This document shows positions 51,638 to 60,548 of a DNA stretch of 64,000 nt, piece by piece. Position 1 is the stretch's first letter, and each line of letters begins with the position of its first letter. The stretch is from positions 6,489,766 through 6,553,765 of the forward strand of contig NZ_PTJS01000001.1 of the NCBI RefSeq assembly GCF_002941025.1. Reading direction: 5' to 3'. Source of the stretch: Streptomyces sp. QL37 (lineage in GTDB: Bacteria > Actinomycetota > Actinomycetes > Streptomycetales > Streptomycetaceae). The notes under the pieces are model-generated. The model was not told the origin of the DNA. It did no database searches and worked only from the letters and a program-made list of their open reading frames with translations. Position numbers and translations under genes: made by a program.

Positions 51638-52683
51638 CACAGCTGCCGTGCGCCGGGCTGCCGGCCGTACACCGGGGTGCCCGGATGCTGTTGGGGCTGC
51701 GCGGGGGCCGCCGTGCCGCCCGAGGTCGGCACCGGCGTGCGCTGCAGGATGTCCAGCACGACCTGCTCGGCCGTACGGCGGTTGAGCTGCGCCTGCGCGG
51801 TCGGCAGCAGCCGGTGGGCGAGCACCGCGACCGCGAGGGCCTGGACGTCGTCCGGCAGGGCGTAGTCCCGGCCGCTCAGCGCGGCCGACGCCTTGGCGGC
51901 GCGCAGCAGATGCAGGGTCGCGCGCGGCGAGGCCCCGAGTCTGAGATCCGGGTGCTGGCGGGTGGCCGCCACCAGCTGCACGGCGTAGCGCCGGACGGAT
52001 TCGGCCACATGGACCGTGCGCACCGCGTCGATCAGCTTCACGATGTCGTGGGCGTGGGCCACCGGCTGCAGGTCGTCCAGGGGCGAGGCCCCGCCGTGCA
52101 CGTCGAGCATCTGGAGCTCGGCCTCGGCGCTCGGGTAGCCGATCGACACCCGGGCCATGAAGCGGTCGCGCTGCGCCTCGGGCAGGGGGTAGGTCCCCTC
52201 CATCTCCACCGGGTTCTGGGTGGCCACGACCATGAAGGGATCGGGCAGCTCGTAGGTGTGCCCGTCGATCGTGACCTGGCGTTCCTCCATCGACTCCAGC
52301 AGCGCCGACTGGGTCTTGGGCGACGCGCGGTTGATCTCGTCGCCGATCACGATCTGGGCGAAGATCGCGCCCGGCTTGAACTCGAAGTCCCGTCGCTGCT
52401 GGTCGAAGATCGAGACCCCGGTGATGTCCGAGGGCAGCAGGTCCGGCGTGAACTGGATACGCCGCACCGAACAGTCGATGGACCGCGCCAGCGCCTTGGC
52501 CAGCATCGTCTTGCCGACCCCGGGCACATCCTCGATCAGGAGATGCCCCTCGGCGAGCAGCACGGTCAGAGAGAGCCGTACGACATCAGGCTTGCCCTCG
52601 ATCACACCCTCGACCGACCTGCGTACCCGCTCCGCTGTGGTGGTCAGATCTGTGAGGCTCGCTCGATCGTCATAGGTCGTCAC
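51637..52683 (-). CDS. MoxR-family AAA+ ATPase
   Basis: 348 residues from a GTG. Walker A is EDVPGVGKTMLAKAL, Walker B is IVIGDEINRASPKTQSALLESM, and sensor-1 lies in FMVVATQNPVEMEGTYPLPEAQRDRFMARV; YALPDDVQALAVAVLAHRL is the lid region. MoxR ATPases act as chaperones or remodellers for VWA/DUF58 proteins. It heads a tightly packed operon with DUF58 and transglutaminase genes. The upstream 190 bp to the carbonic anhydrase gene hold its promoter; no clear -10 was picked. Confidence 0.95.
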   Translation of the reverse strand: MTTYDDRASLTDLTTTAERVRRSVEGVIEGKPDVVRLSLTVLLAEGHLLIEDVPGVGKTMLAKALARSIDCSVRRIQFTPDLLPSDITGVSIFDQQRRDFEFKPGAIFAQIVIGDEINRASPKTQSALLESMEERQVTIDGHTYELPDPFMVVATQNPVEMEGTYPLPEAQRDRFMARVSIGYPSAEAELQMLDVHGGASPLDDLQPVAHAHDIVKLIDAVRTVHVAESVRRYAVQLVAATRQHPDLRLGASPRATLHLLRAAKASAALSGRDYALPDDVQALAVAVLAHRLLPTAQAQLNRRTAEQVVLDILQRTPVPTSGGTAAPAQPQQHPGTPVYGRQPGARQL

Positions 52684-52872
52684 CCGGCCCTCCTCGGCCC
52701 CTTGTGCACGGGCCGACGCACAAAGCTGCCCGGCCCGCCCCGAAATACGGACACTCTCCGGAGGACCCGGAGAGATGTCACACCCGCATTCTTGTTGCCG
52801 TTACCGCTTCGTGTCACTCGCCTGTGGATAAGTGGGGGCGAAATGCCGGATGTGGTCCGTATGTCGAGGGGT

Positions 52873-53436
52873 TCAGGAGGCGGGCAGGATCTCGCGCAGC
52901 GAGCCGGTGGTCACGTCGAAGACGAAACCGCGGACATCGTCCGTGTGCAGGAGGAACGGGGAGGTGCGCACGCGCTGCATCGACTGCCGTACGTCCTGGT
53001 CGGCGTCCGTGTAGGCCTCCACCGCCCAGGCCGGGCGCTGTCCGACCTCGAACTCCAGGTCCTTCCGGAACTCCTCGGTGATCGATTCCATGCCGCAGTT
53101 CGTGTGGTGGATGAGCACGACGCTGCGGGTGCCGAGCGCCCGCTGGCTGATCGTCAGCGACCGGATGACGTCGTCGGTGACGACGCCGCCCGCGTTACGG
53201 ATGGTGTGACAGTCGCCGAGCTCCAGGCCGAGCGCGGCGTGGAGGTCGAGGCGGGCGTCCATGCAGGCGACCACGGCGACCTGCAGCACGGGCCGCGCGT
53301 CCATGCCCGGGTCGCTGAACTTCTCCGCGTAACGCGTGTTCAGTTCGACCAGGCGGTCGGTGACTGTCCCTCCGGAACGGGCCGCGGAGGACGAAGGGGA
53401 ATCGGTCTGGGCGGAAGCCTGCGCAGAAGTCGACAT
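52873..53436 (-). CDS. Beta-class carbonic anhydrase
   Basis: 187 residues. The zinc-binding set is complete: Cys and Asp in VACMDARLD, then His and Cys in IHHTNCGM, the C-D-H-C arrangement. GDCHTIRNAGG is the other conserved block. It interconverts CO2 and bicarbonate, probably in the cytoplasm. The N-terminal 25 residues are Ser/Ala-rich and probably flexible. The ATG at 53436 fits a leaderless start; a frame open upstream to 53526 is not supported. It stands between the MoxR operon and the dcw cluster, both of which have their own promoters. Confidence 0.93.
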   Translation of the reverse strand: MSTSAQASAQTDSPSSSAARSGGTVTDRLVELNTRYAEKFSDPGMDARPVLQVAVVACMDARLDLHAALGLELGDCHTIRNAGGVVTDDVIRSLTISQRALGTRSVVLIHHTNCGMESITEEFRKDLEFEVGQRPAWAVEAYTDADQDVRQSMQRVRTSPFLLHTDDVRGFVFDVTTGSLREILPAS

Positions 53437-53845
53437 AGCTATGACGTTAGCGTTCGAGACTGCGCCTGGCTTGCTGTGGAAGGGGACAAAGAACGTCAAC
53501 GTGGCTTGTTGTGAGGTAACCCACAAGCCTCACCGTGAGGCGCCCGGCCGGGTGAGTCTCCCGGTCCGTCGCGGCGGTGCGACGCGCTGCGCGGTTCGTT
53601 GATCGGGAATGGATCGAATGGCAGGGTGGACTAAAGTGACGCGAAGTTACCGACACGCCTGCACATTCTGCATATTTTTACATGTTTCGAGTTCCCCGTG
53701 ATGTGCGGCGTACATGCGGTCCGGCCCTCTCCCGCTCGCCGGCCGGCCGACGCCTCCTTCCCCGGCGCCGGCCGACCTCCCCTTCCGGGCGGGCGGGGAC
53801 CAGGCCGTATGTGCGGCCACACGGGACATAGCCTGAGAGGGCGCT
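53437..53845. other. Intergenic region between carbonic anhydrase and the dcw cluster
   Basis: 409 bp. The left edge holds the carbonic anhydrase -10. Around 53665-53695 there is an unusually AT-rich run for this genome (GCATATTTTTACATG), likely part of the rsmH promoter or leader. TAAAGT (53632-53637) is one possible -10. I see no MraZ gene or clear MraZ box. No coding frame is convincing. Confidence 0.5.
53444..53449 (-). promoter_or_regulatory. -10 element of the carbonic anhydrase gene, probably leaderless
   Basis: TAACGT on the minus strand, 7 nt before the ATG at 53436, with CATAGCT between. Confidence 0.45.
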
Positions 53846-54811
53846 TTGAGTCAGACCCGACACGTCCCGGTGATGCTCCAGCGATGCCTGGACCTGTTGG
53901 CCCCGGCTCTGGAGGCGACCGGGCCGCGGCCCCCGGTCGTCGTCGACTGCACCCTCGGGCTCGGTGGGCACAGCGAGGCCCTGCTCGCCGCCTTTCCCGA
54001 GGTCCGGCTGATCGCCCTCGACCGGGACAAGGAGGCGCTGCGGCTCTCCGGCGAGCGCCTCGCCCCGTACGGCGACCGCGCCACGCTGGTCCACGCGGTC
54101 TACGACGAACTGCCCGAGGTCCTGGACCGGCTGGGGATCCCCAAGGTGCAGGGCGTCCTGTTCGACCTGGGCGTCTCCTCCATGCAGCTGGACGAGGCCG
54201 ACCGCGGCTTCGCGTACGCCCAGGACGCGCCGCTCGACATGCGCATGGACCAGACGACCGGCATCGGCGCGGCCGAGGTGCTCAACACCTACCCGCCGGG
54301 CGAACTCGTGCGGATCCTGCGCGCGTACGGCGAGGAGAAGCAGGCCAAGCGCATCGTCTCCGCCGTCGTCCGCGAACGCGAGAAGGAACCCTTCAGCAAC
54401 AGCGCCCGCCTCGTCGAGCTGATCCGCGACTCCCTGCCGCAGGCCGCCAAGCGGACCGGCGGCAATCCGGCCAAGCGCACCTTCCAGGCACTCCGCATCG
54501 AGGTGAACGGTGAACTCACCGTTCTGGAGCGGGCGATTCCGGCAGCGGTGCGGAGCCTCGCGGTCGGCGGCCGGATCGCCGTCCTCTCGTACCACTCGCT
54601 GGAGGACCGGCTCGTCAAGCAGGTCTTCGCCGCCGGTGCCGCCAACACGGCGCCGCCCGGACTGCCCGTGGTCCCCGAGCGTTACCAGCCCAGGCTGAAG
54701 CTGCTGACCCGTGGGGCCGAACTGCCCACCGAGGAGGAGGTCGCCGAGAACCGGCGTGCCGCCCCCGCCAGGCTGCGCGGCGCCCAGCGGATCCGCGAGG
54801 AGGAGCGATGA
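53846..54811 (+). CDS. rsmH: 16S rRNA m4C1402 methyltransferase RsmH
   Basis: 321 residues from a TTG preceded by GAGAGGGCG. SAM-binding [14 protein letters not shown], then [42 protein letters not shown] and [13 protein letters not shown] are the RsmH signature. It methylates N4 of C1402 in 16S rRNA and conventionally opens the dcw cluster. Here it is the first gene on the plus strand after the carbonic anhydrase. Its stop overlaps the ATG of a tiny frame (54808) behind a strong ribosome site, just before ftsL. Confidence 0.96.
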   Translation: MSQTRHVPVMLQRCLDLLAPALEATGPRPPVVVDCTLGLGGHSEALLAAFPEVRLIALDRDKEALRLSGERLAPYGDRATLVHAVYDELPEVLDRLGIPKVQGVLFDLGVSSMQLDEADRGFAYAQDAPLDMRMDQTTGIGAAEVLNTYPPGELVRILRAYGEEKQAKRIVSAVVREREKEPFSNSARLVELIRDSLPQAAKRTGGNPAKRTFQALRIEVNGELTVLERAIPAAVRSLAVGGRIAVLSYHSLEDRLVKQVFAAGAANTAPPGLPVVPERYQPRLKLLTRGAELPTEEEVAENRRAAPARLRGAQRIREEER

Positions 54812-54864
54812 GCGGACCCCGCCGGGCCGGCCGGACGCGCCCGAGGACGGTGGCACCGCGGTGA
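54808..54864 (+). CDS. 18-codon open frame bridging rsmH and ftsL
   Basis: ATG at 54808 sits 5-7 nt after GAGGAGGAG, the best ribosome site in the area, and overlaps the rsmH stop (ATGA). The frame encodes [18 protein letters not shown] and ends on a TGA that overlaps the ftsL GTG (GTGA, 54861-54864). The two stop-start overlaps look designed for translational coupling from rsmH into ftsL. An alternative is that ftsL was once read from this ATG and an indel broke the frame. The peptide itself is basic and has no known family. Confidence 0.4.
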   Translation: MSGPRRAGRTRPRTVAPR

Positions 54865-55382
54865 CCAGGACGGCCGAGCAGATGAAGGGGCGGGCCGGCC
54901 GGCTCGCCCGGCTGATGCCGTCGGGGCCGAGCACCGCCGCCCGCACCCCCTTCGTCCTGCTGGTCGTGCTGCTGCTCGCGGGTGGCCTGATCTCGCTCCT
55001 GCTGCTGAACTCGGCGCTCAATGAAGGATCGTTCAGGCTGAGCAAGCTGAAGCGGGAGACCACCGAGCTCACCGACGAGCAGCAGGCCCTCCAGAGGGAC
55101 GTCGACAGCTACTCCGAACCCGACGCGCTGGAGCGCCGGGCCAGGGAGCTCGGCATGGTGCCCGGCGGCAGCCCCGCCTTCCTGGACCCGGACGGCACCG
55201 TTCGCGGAAAGCCCGAGCGGGCCACCGCGCAGCCTTCCCCCACCGAGGTCCCGGCGGCGGAGGCGAGCGCGGCCGGACCGGCCTCACCCTCCGGCTCCGC
55301 GTCCCCCGCGACGCCCTCGACGGCCCCCACCGCACCGGCCTCGAACACCCCGACCCCGCCCCCGACGAGTCCCGGCAGGTGA
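54861..55382 (+). CDS. ftsL: Cell-division protein FtsL/septum-formation-initiator-like
   Basis: 173 residues from a GTG. One membrane segment at about residues 31-50 (FVLLVVLLLAGGLISLLLL) is followed by a short coiled coil (LSKLKRETTELTDEQQALQRDVDSY) and the pattern DALERRARELGMVPGG, typical of FtsL/DivIC bitopic proteins. A Pro/Ala/Ser/Thr-rich tail of some 55 residues completes it. It scaffolds FtsI and FtsW at the septum. The GTG has only GAGGA 12 bases upstream, so it may depend on ribosomes from the 18-codon frame. ftsI follows by 4 bp. Confidence 0.88.
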   Translation: MTRTAEQMKGRAGRLARLMPSGPSTAARTPFVLLVVLLLAGGLISLLLLNSALNEGSFRLSKLKRETTELTDEQQALQRDVDSYSEPDALERRARELGMVPGGSPAFLDPDGTVRGKPERATAQPSPTEVPAAEASAAGPASPSGSASPATPSTAPTAPASNTPTPPPTSPGR

Positions 55383-55386
55383 CGCA

Positions 55387-57378
55387 GTGCCGTCCAAGGA
55401 ACCGCCGCGCCGCCGTGTCCCCGGCCCCGCGCGCTCCCGCAACGCGGCCGGCGGGCCGGGGCGCCCCCGGTCCGCCGCCCGTCCTGACGCCCGGCGTCCA
55501 CGGAGCCCGGCGGCCAGGAAGCGACGCGGCGGCTCCCCCCGGTCGATCCGGCTGGGCAGCCCGCGCCCCCGGCTGCGCCTGATCAGCCTCTGCCTGACCC
55601 TCGTGATGCTGGCGTTCGTCGTCCGGCTCCTCCAGGTCCAGGCCGTCGACGCCGACACGTACTCCGCCAAGGCCGAGAAGAACCGCTACCTGGAGTACAC
55701 GATCGCCGCCGAACGCGGTGAGATCACCGACCGCAGCGGCATCGCCCTGGCCACCAGCGTCGACGCCCACGACATCACGGCCGACCCGAAGCTCTTCACA
55801 CCCGAGGACAGCAAGGCCCCGGACGCGCCGCAGCAGGCGGCGGCCCTGCTCGCCCCGATCCTCGGCAAGGACGAGGCCGACCTGGCCAAGAAGCTCTCCA
55901 CCCCCAGGAGCCGCTACACCGTGCTGGCACGGCGCCAGACCCCGCAGGTCTGGAAGCAGATCAAGGACCTCAAGGCCGTCTTCGCGGAGAAGGCGGCCGA
56001 GGACAAGGCGAAGGGCGGCCCCGGCGCCAACGTGCTGGCCGGAGTCCTCCAGGAGCCCACCACCAAGCGCGTGTACCCCAACGGCGACCTCGCCGCCGGG
56101 ATACTGGGATTCGTCAACGCCGAGGGCAAGGGCGGCGGCGGACTGGAAGCACAGCTGAACAAGCAGCTCCAGGGCGAGGACGGCAAGATCCGCTACGCCC
56201 AGGCGGGCGGCCGGCCCGTGCCGACCGCCGGCTCCACGGAGATCCCGGCCGTCGCGGGCACCGACGTCGAGCTGACGATCGACCGCGACATCCAGTGGGC
56301 GGCCCAGCGGGCCATCGCGGACCAGGTCGAGAAGTCCGAGGCGGACCGCGGCTACGTGGTCGTCCAGAACACGAGGACCGGCGAGGTGCTGGCCATGGCC
56401 AACGCCCCCGGCTACGACCCCAACGACCTCGCGCAGAGCAACTCGGCCGCCCTGGGCAACGCCGCCCTCCAGGACGTGTACGAACCCGGCTCCACCAGCA
56501 AGGTCATGTCCATGGCCGCGGTGCTGGAGGAGGGGGCGGCCACACCCGGTACGCACGTCACCGTGCCGAACCGGCTGCACCGGGGCGACCGGCTCTTCCG
56601 GGACGACATCGACCACCCCACCTGGTACCTCACGCTCAACGGCGTACTCGCCAAGTCGAGCAACATCGGCACGATCCTGGCCACCGGGCAGCTCGGGAAG
56701 ACCCAGGCCGAGGCCAACAAGGTCCTGTACTCGTACCTGCGCAAGTTCGGCCTCGGCAGCACCACGGGGCTCGACTACCCGGGCGAGTCGCCCGGCATCA
56801 TCGCCCACCCCAAGGACTGGTCGACCTCGCAGCAGTACACGATCCCGTTCGGCCAGGGGCTCTCCCTCAACGCCATGCAGGCCGCCTCGGTCTACCAGAC
56901 CATCGCCAACGGCGGGGTCCGGATCGAGCCGACCCTGGTCCGCGGGACCAAGGACGCGGACGACCGCTACACGGCGTCCGAAGCCCCGGAACGCACCCGG
57001 GTGGTCAGCGAGAAGACGGCCACGACGCTGGCGAAGATGCTGGAGTCCGTGGTGGACGACGAGGAAGGCACCGGGACCAAGGCCCACATCGAGGGCTACC
57101 GGGTCGCGGGCAAGACCGGCACGGCCAACCGTGTCGACCCCGTACGCGGCGTCTACAAGGGCTACACCGCGTCCTTCGCGGGGTTCGCCCCCGCCGACGA
57201 CCCGCAGATCGCCGTCTACTGCGCCATCCAGAACCCCACCAAGGGCAGCTACTTCGGCGGCCAGATCTGTGGCCCGATCTACAAGAAGGTCATGGAGTTC
57301 GCCCTCAAGACCCTCCAGACCCCTCCTTCCGGCAGCGATCCCGCCCGGCTGCCGGTGTCCTTCAAGCCCGGCGAGTAA
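55387..57378 (+). CDS. ftsI: Penicillin-binding protein 3 (FtsI), septal transpeptidase
   Basis: 663 residues. The N-terminus is a long basic, proline-rich cytoplasmic arm (about 60 residues), then a membrane segment near 62-80. The PBP dimerisation region follows from about 95, with RGEITDRSG. The transpeptidase carries S-x-x-K in STSK near residue 372, SSN in AKSSNIG, and KTGT in VAGKTGTAN. It cross-links septal peptidoglycan and, in Streptomyces, acts mainly in sporulation division. It starts 4 bp after ftsL from a GTG and is followed by murE. Confidence 0.95.
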   Translation: MPSKEPPRRRVPGPARSRNAAGGPGRPRSAARPDARRPRSPAARKRRGGSPRSIRLGSPRPRLRLISLCLTLVMLAFVVRLLQVQAVDADTYSAKAEKNRYLEYTIAAERGEITDRSGIALATSVDAHDITADPKLFTPEDSKAPDAPQQAAALLAPILGKDEADLAKKLSTPRSRYTVLARRQTPQVWKQIKDLKAVFAEKAAEDKAKGGPGANVLAGVLQEPTTKRVYPNGDLAAGILGFVNAEGKGGGGLEAQLNKQLQGEDGKIRYAQAGGRPVPTAGSTEIPAVAGTDVELTIDRDIQWAAQRAIADQVEKSEADRGYVVVQNTRTGEVLAMANAPGYDPNDLAQSNSAALGNAALQDVYEPGSTSKVMSMAAVLEEGAATPGTHVTVPNRLHRGDRLFRDDIDHPTWYLTLNGVLAKSSNIGTILATGQLGKTQAEANKVLYSYLRKFGLGSTTGLDYPGESPGIIAHPKDWSTSQQYTIPFGQGLSLNAMQAASVYQTIANGGVRIEPTLVRGTKDADDRYTASEAPERTRVVSEKTATTLAKMLESVVDDEEGTGTKAHIEGYRVAGKTGTANRVDPVRGVYKGYTASFAGFAPADDPQIAVYCAIQNPTKGSYFGGQICGPIYKKVMEFALKTLQTPPSGSDPARLPVSFKPGE

Positions 57379-57394
57379 CTCGGGGGAACCCTCA

Positions 57395-59125
57395 GTGACG
57401 ACCATCACCCCTGATCCCGGGAACCGGAACGAGAAGTACCGCGACCCCGGCCCCTCACTTCGCGAGAGGCCGGGTCCGCCCGGTACGCTCACCGCCGTGC
57501 CCCACGCTGATCAGTGTCAAACCACTCAGAAGGACGCGCCTGTGACCTACCCGGGAGCGCCCCGACCGGACAGGCTCCGGCCCACGTCCCTCGGAGAGCT
57601 GGCCGCCAGGCTCGGTGCCGGACCGCAGGATTCCGGTGAGGTCACCGGAATCACCCACGACTCCCGGGCCGTGCGCCCCGGGGACGTGTACGCGGCTCTG
57701 CCCGGCGCCCGTTTCCACGGTGCCGATTTCTCCGCCCAGGCCGCGGGCCTCGGCGCGGCCGCGATCCTCACCGACCCGGCGGGCGCCGAGCGCGCCGCCG
57801 ACACCGGCCTCCCGGTCCTCGTCACCGGGGACCCACGCGGCCGGATGGGCGAACTCGCGGCCGAGATCTACGGACGGCCAGGCGTCGGCCTCCTCCAGAT
57901 CGGCATCACCGGAACGTCCGGCAAGACCACCACGGCGTACCTCGTCGAGGGCGGGCTGCGGGGCGCCGGACGCAGCACCGGGCTGATCGGCACCGTCGAG
58001 ATGCGGATCGGCGACGAGCGCATCAAGTCGGAGCGCACCACCCCCGAAGCCACCGACCTCCAGGCACTGTTCGCCGTCATGCGCGAACGCGGGGTCGAGG
58101 CGGTCGCCATGGAGGTCTCCAGCCACGCGCTGGTGCTCGGCCGGGTGGACGGCTGTGTCTTCGACGTCGCCGTGTTCAACAACCTCAGCCCGGAGCACAT
58201 GGAGTTCCACTCCGGGATGGAGGACTACTTCCAGGCCAAGGCACAGCTGTTCACCCCGCAGCGCAGCAAGCTCGGCGTCGTCAACTTCGACGACGAGTAC
58301 GGCCGCCGGCTGGTGGAGGAGGCGTCCGTCCCGGTCGTCACCTTCTCGGCGGAGGGCCACCCGGACGCCGAGTGGCGGGCCGAGGACGTCGAAGTCGGCC
58401 CCCGGGACAGCACCTTCACCGTGATCGGCCCCAAGGGCGAGCGCGTCACCGCCAGGGCCCCGCTGCCCGGCCCGTTCAACGTCGCCAACACCCTCGCCGC
58501 GATCGTCACCCTGGCCGTCGCGGGCGTCGACCCGCAGATCGCGGCCGACGGCATCGCGGCGGTCCCCGGCGTACCCGGCCGGCTGGAACGGGTCGACGCC
58601 GGACAGCCGTACCTCGCGGTCGTCGACTACGCGCACAAGACCGACGCCGTCGAATCGGTCCTGCGCTCCCTGCGGAAGGTCACCGAGGGCCGGGTGCACA
58701 TCGTGCTCGGCTGCGGCGGCGACCGCGACACGACGAAGCGCGGCGCGATGGGCGCCGCCGCGGCACGGCTCGCGGACACCGCCGTGCTGACCTCCGACAA
58801 CCCCCGCTCCGAGGACCCGCTCGCGATCCTCGCCGCGATGCTCTCCGGCGCGGCCGAGGTGCCCGTCCACGAGCGCGGCGACGTGCTCGTCGAGGCCGAC
58901 CGGGCCGCGGCCATCGCCGCCGCGGTCGCCCGGGCCGAGCCCGACGACACCGTGCTGGTGGCCGGAAAGGGTCATGAGCAGGGCCAGGACATCCACGGAG
59001 TGGTGCGCCCCTTCGACGACCGGAAGGTCCTGCGCGAGGCCATCGAACGCTCCCTGGGGCGCACGGGCGCCGCGCACGCCCCCGAGGACCGCGTACACAC
59101 CCACGAGAACAACAGTCAGGGATGA
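57395..59125 (+). CDS. murE: UDP-MurNAc-tripeptide synthetase MurE
   Basis: 576 residues from the GTG nearest ftsI, preceded by GGGGGAA. Mur-ligase ATP loop ITGTSGKTTT, ERTTPEATDLQ, MEVSSHALVLGRV, YAHKTDAVE and GCGGDRDTTKRG are visible, and DNPR in TSDNPRSEDP is the diaminopimelate-selecting motif. It adds the DAP residue (LL-DAP in Streptomyces) to UDP-MurNAc-L-Ala-D-Glu. In-frame GTG codons at 57497 and 57542 are alternatives; the last has AAGGA before it and starts close to where shorter MurE proteins begin. The N-terminal 50 residues are low-complexity. Confidence 0.94.
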   Translation: MTTITPDPGNRNEKYRDPGPSLRERPGPPGTLTAVPHADQCQTTQKDAPVTYPGAPRPDRLRPTSLGELAARLGAGPQDSGEVTGITHDSRAVRPGDVYAALPGARFHGADFSAQAAGLGAAAILTDPAGAERAADTGLPVLVTGDPRGRMGELAAEIYGRPGVGLLQIGITGTSGKTTTAYLVEGGLRGAGRSTGLIGTVEMRIGDERIKSERTTPEATDLQALFAVMRERGVEAVAMEVSSHALVLGRVDGCVFDVAVFNNLSPEHMEFHSGMEDYFQAKAQLFTPQRSKLGVVNFDDEYGRRLVEEASVPVVTFSAEGHPDAEWRAEDVEVGPRDSTFTVIGPKGERVTARAPLPGPFNVANTLAAIVTLAVAGVDPQIAADGIAAVPGVPGRLERVDAGQPYLAVVDYAHKTDAVESVLRSLRKVTEGRVHIVLGCGGDRDTTKRGAMGAAAARLADTAVLTSDNPRSEDPLAILAAMLSGAAEVPVHERGDVLVEADRAAAIAAAVARAEPDDTVLVAGKGHEQGQDIHGVVRPFDDRKVLREAIERSLGRTGAAHAPEDRVHTHENNSQG

Positions 59126-59129
59126 CCAA

Positions 59130-60548
59130 GTGATCGCCCTTTCCCTCGCCGAGATCGCCGGAATCGTCGGCGGGCAGCCGTACGACGTACCGGACGGCTC
59201 CGCCGTCGTCACCGGCCCCGTCGTCATCGACTCCCGGGAGGTGCGGCAGGGTTCCCTGTTCGCCGCGTTCGCGGGCGAGCGTGTCGACGGCCACGACTAC
59301 GCGCAACGCGCCGTCGAGGCGGGCGCGGTGGCCGTGCTCGCCGCCCACCCCGTCGGTGTCCCGGCGATCGTCGTCGACGACGTCGTGGCCGCGCTCGGAG
59401 CCCTCGCCCGCGACGTCGTGGAACGCCTCGGCACCACCGTCGTCGCGCTGACCGGCTCGGCCGGCAAGACGTCCACGAAGGACCTGATCGCCCAGCTCCT
59501 GGAGCGCAAGGCGCCCACGGTCTGGACACCGGGCTCCCTCAACAACGAGATCGGTCTGCCGCTCACCGCGCTGAGCGCGACGGCGGAAACCCGCCATCTC
59601 GTGCTGGAGATGGGCGCGCGGGGTATCGGCCACATCCACTACCTCGCCGACCTGACGCCCCCGAAGATCGGCCTGGTCCTCAACGTGGGCAGCGCCCACA
59701 TCGGGGAGTTCGGCAGCCGTGAGGCGATCGCCCAGGCCAAGGGCGAGCTCGTGGAGGTCCTCCCGGACGACGGCACCGCGATCCTCAACGCCGACGACCC
59801 GCTCGTGCGGGCCATGGCCTCCCGTACAAAAGCCCGGGTGCTCCTCTTCGGAGAGGCCCCGGATGCGGACGTACGGGGAGAGAACGTGCGGCTCACGGAC
59901 GACGGCCGGCCCGCTTTCGCGCTCCACACCCCGACCGGGTGCAGCGACGTGACCTTGCGCCTGTACGGTGAGCACCACGTGTCGAACGCGCTCGCCGCGG
60001 CCGCCGTCGCCCATGAGTTGGGCATGTCCGTGACCGAGATCGCCGATGCGCTCTCCGGGGCGGGCACCCTCTCCCGCTGGCGCATGGAGGTCACCGAGCG
60101 TCCGGACGGTGTGACGGTCGTCAATGACGCCTACAACGCGAACCCCGAATCCATGAAGGCCGCACTCCGTGCGCTGGCCGCCATGGGCAAGGCCCGACAG
60201 GCAGCCGGGGGGCGCACGTGGGCGGTGCTCGGTCAGATGGCCGAGCTCGGTGACGCGTCGCTCGCCGAGCACGACGCGGTCGGACGGCTCGCCGTCCGGC
60301 TCAACGTCAGCAAGCTCGTCGCTGTCGGGGGGCAGGAAGCCTCCTGGCTGCAACTGGGCGCATATAACGAGGGTTCGTGGGGTGAGGAGTCGGTGCACGT
60401 GTCCGACGCACAGGCGGCCGTCGACCTGTTGCGCAGTGAACTGCGCCCGGGAGACGTCGTGCTGGTGAAGGCGTCCCGGTCGGTCGGCCTGGAGAAGGTC
60501 GCCCTGGCACTGCTGGAGACGACCGAGGGCGAGGTCGCCGTCCGATGA
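59130..60548 (+). CDS. murF: UDP-MurNAc-tripeptide-D-Ala-D-Ala ligase MurF
   Basis: 472 residues from a GTG 4 bp after murE. The start MIALSLAEIAGIVGG is standard. VIDSREVRQGSLFAAFAGERVDGHD, the ATP loop ALTGSAGKTSTKDLI, TPGSLNNEIGLPLT, LEMGARGIGHI and VVNDAYNANPESM are the family blocks. It adds D-Ala-D-Ala to complete the pentapeptide precursor. It overlaps mraY by 4 nt (ATGA). CAGGGATG precedes the GTG and acts as ribosome site. Confidence 0.96.
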   Translation: MIALSLAEIAGIVGGQPYDVPDGSAVVTGPVVIDSREVRQGSLFAAFAGERVDGHDYAQRAVEAGAVAVLAAHPVGVPAIVVDDVVAALGALARDVVERLGTTVVALTGSAGKTSTKDLIAQLLERKAPTVWTPGSLNNEIGLPLTALSATAETRHLVLEMGARGIGHIHYLADLTPPKIGLVLNVGSAHIGEFGSREAIAQAKGELVEVLPDDGTAILNADDPLVRAMASRTKARVLLFGEAPDADVRGENVRLTDDGRPAFALHTPTGCSDVTLRLYGEHHVSNALAAAAVAHELGMSVTEIADALSGAGTLSRWRMEVTERPDGVTVVNDAYNANPESMKAALRALAAMGKARQAAGGRTWAVLGQMAELGDASLAEHDAVGRLAVRLNVSKLVAVGGQEASWLQLGAYNEGSWGEESVHVSDAQAAVDLLRSELRPGDVVLVKASRSVGLEKVALALLETTEGEVAVR

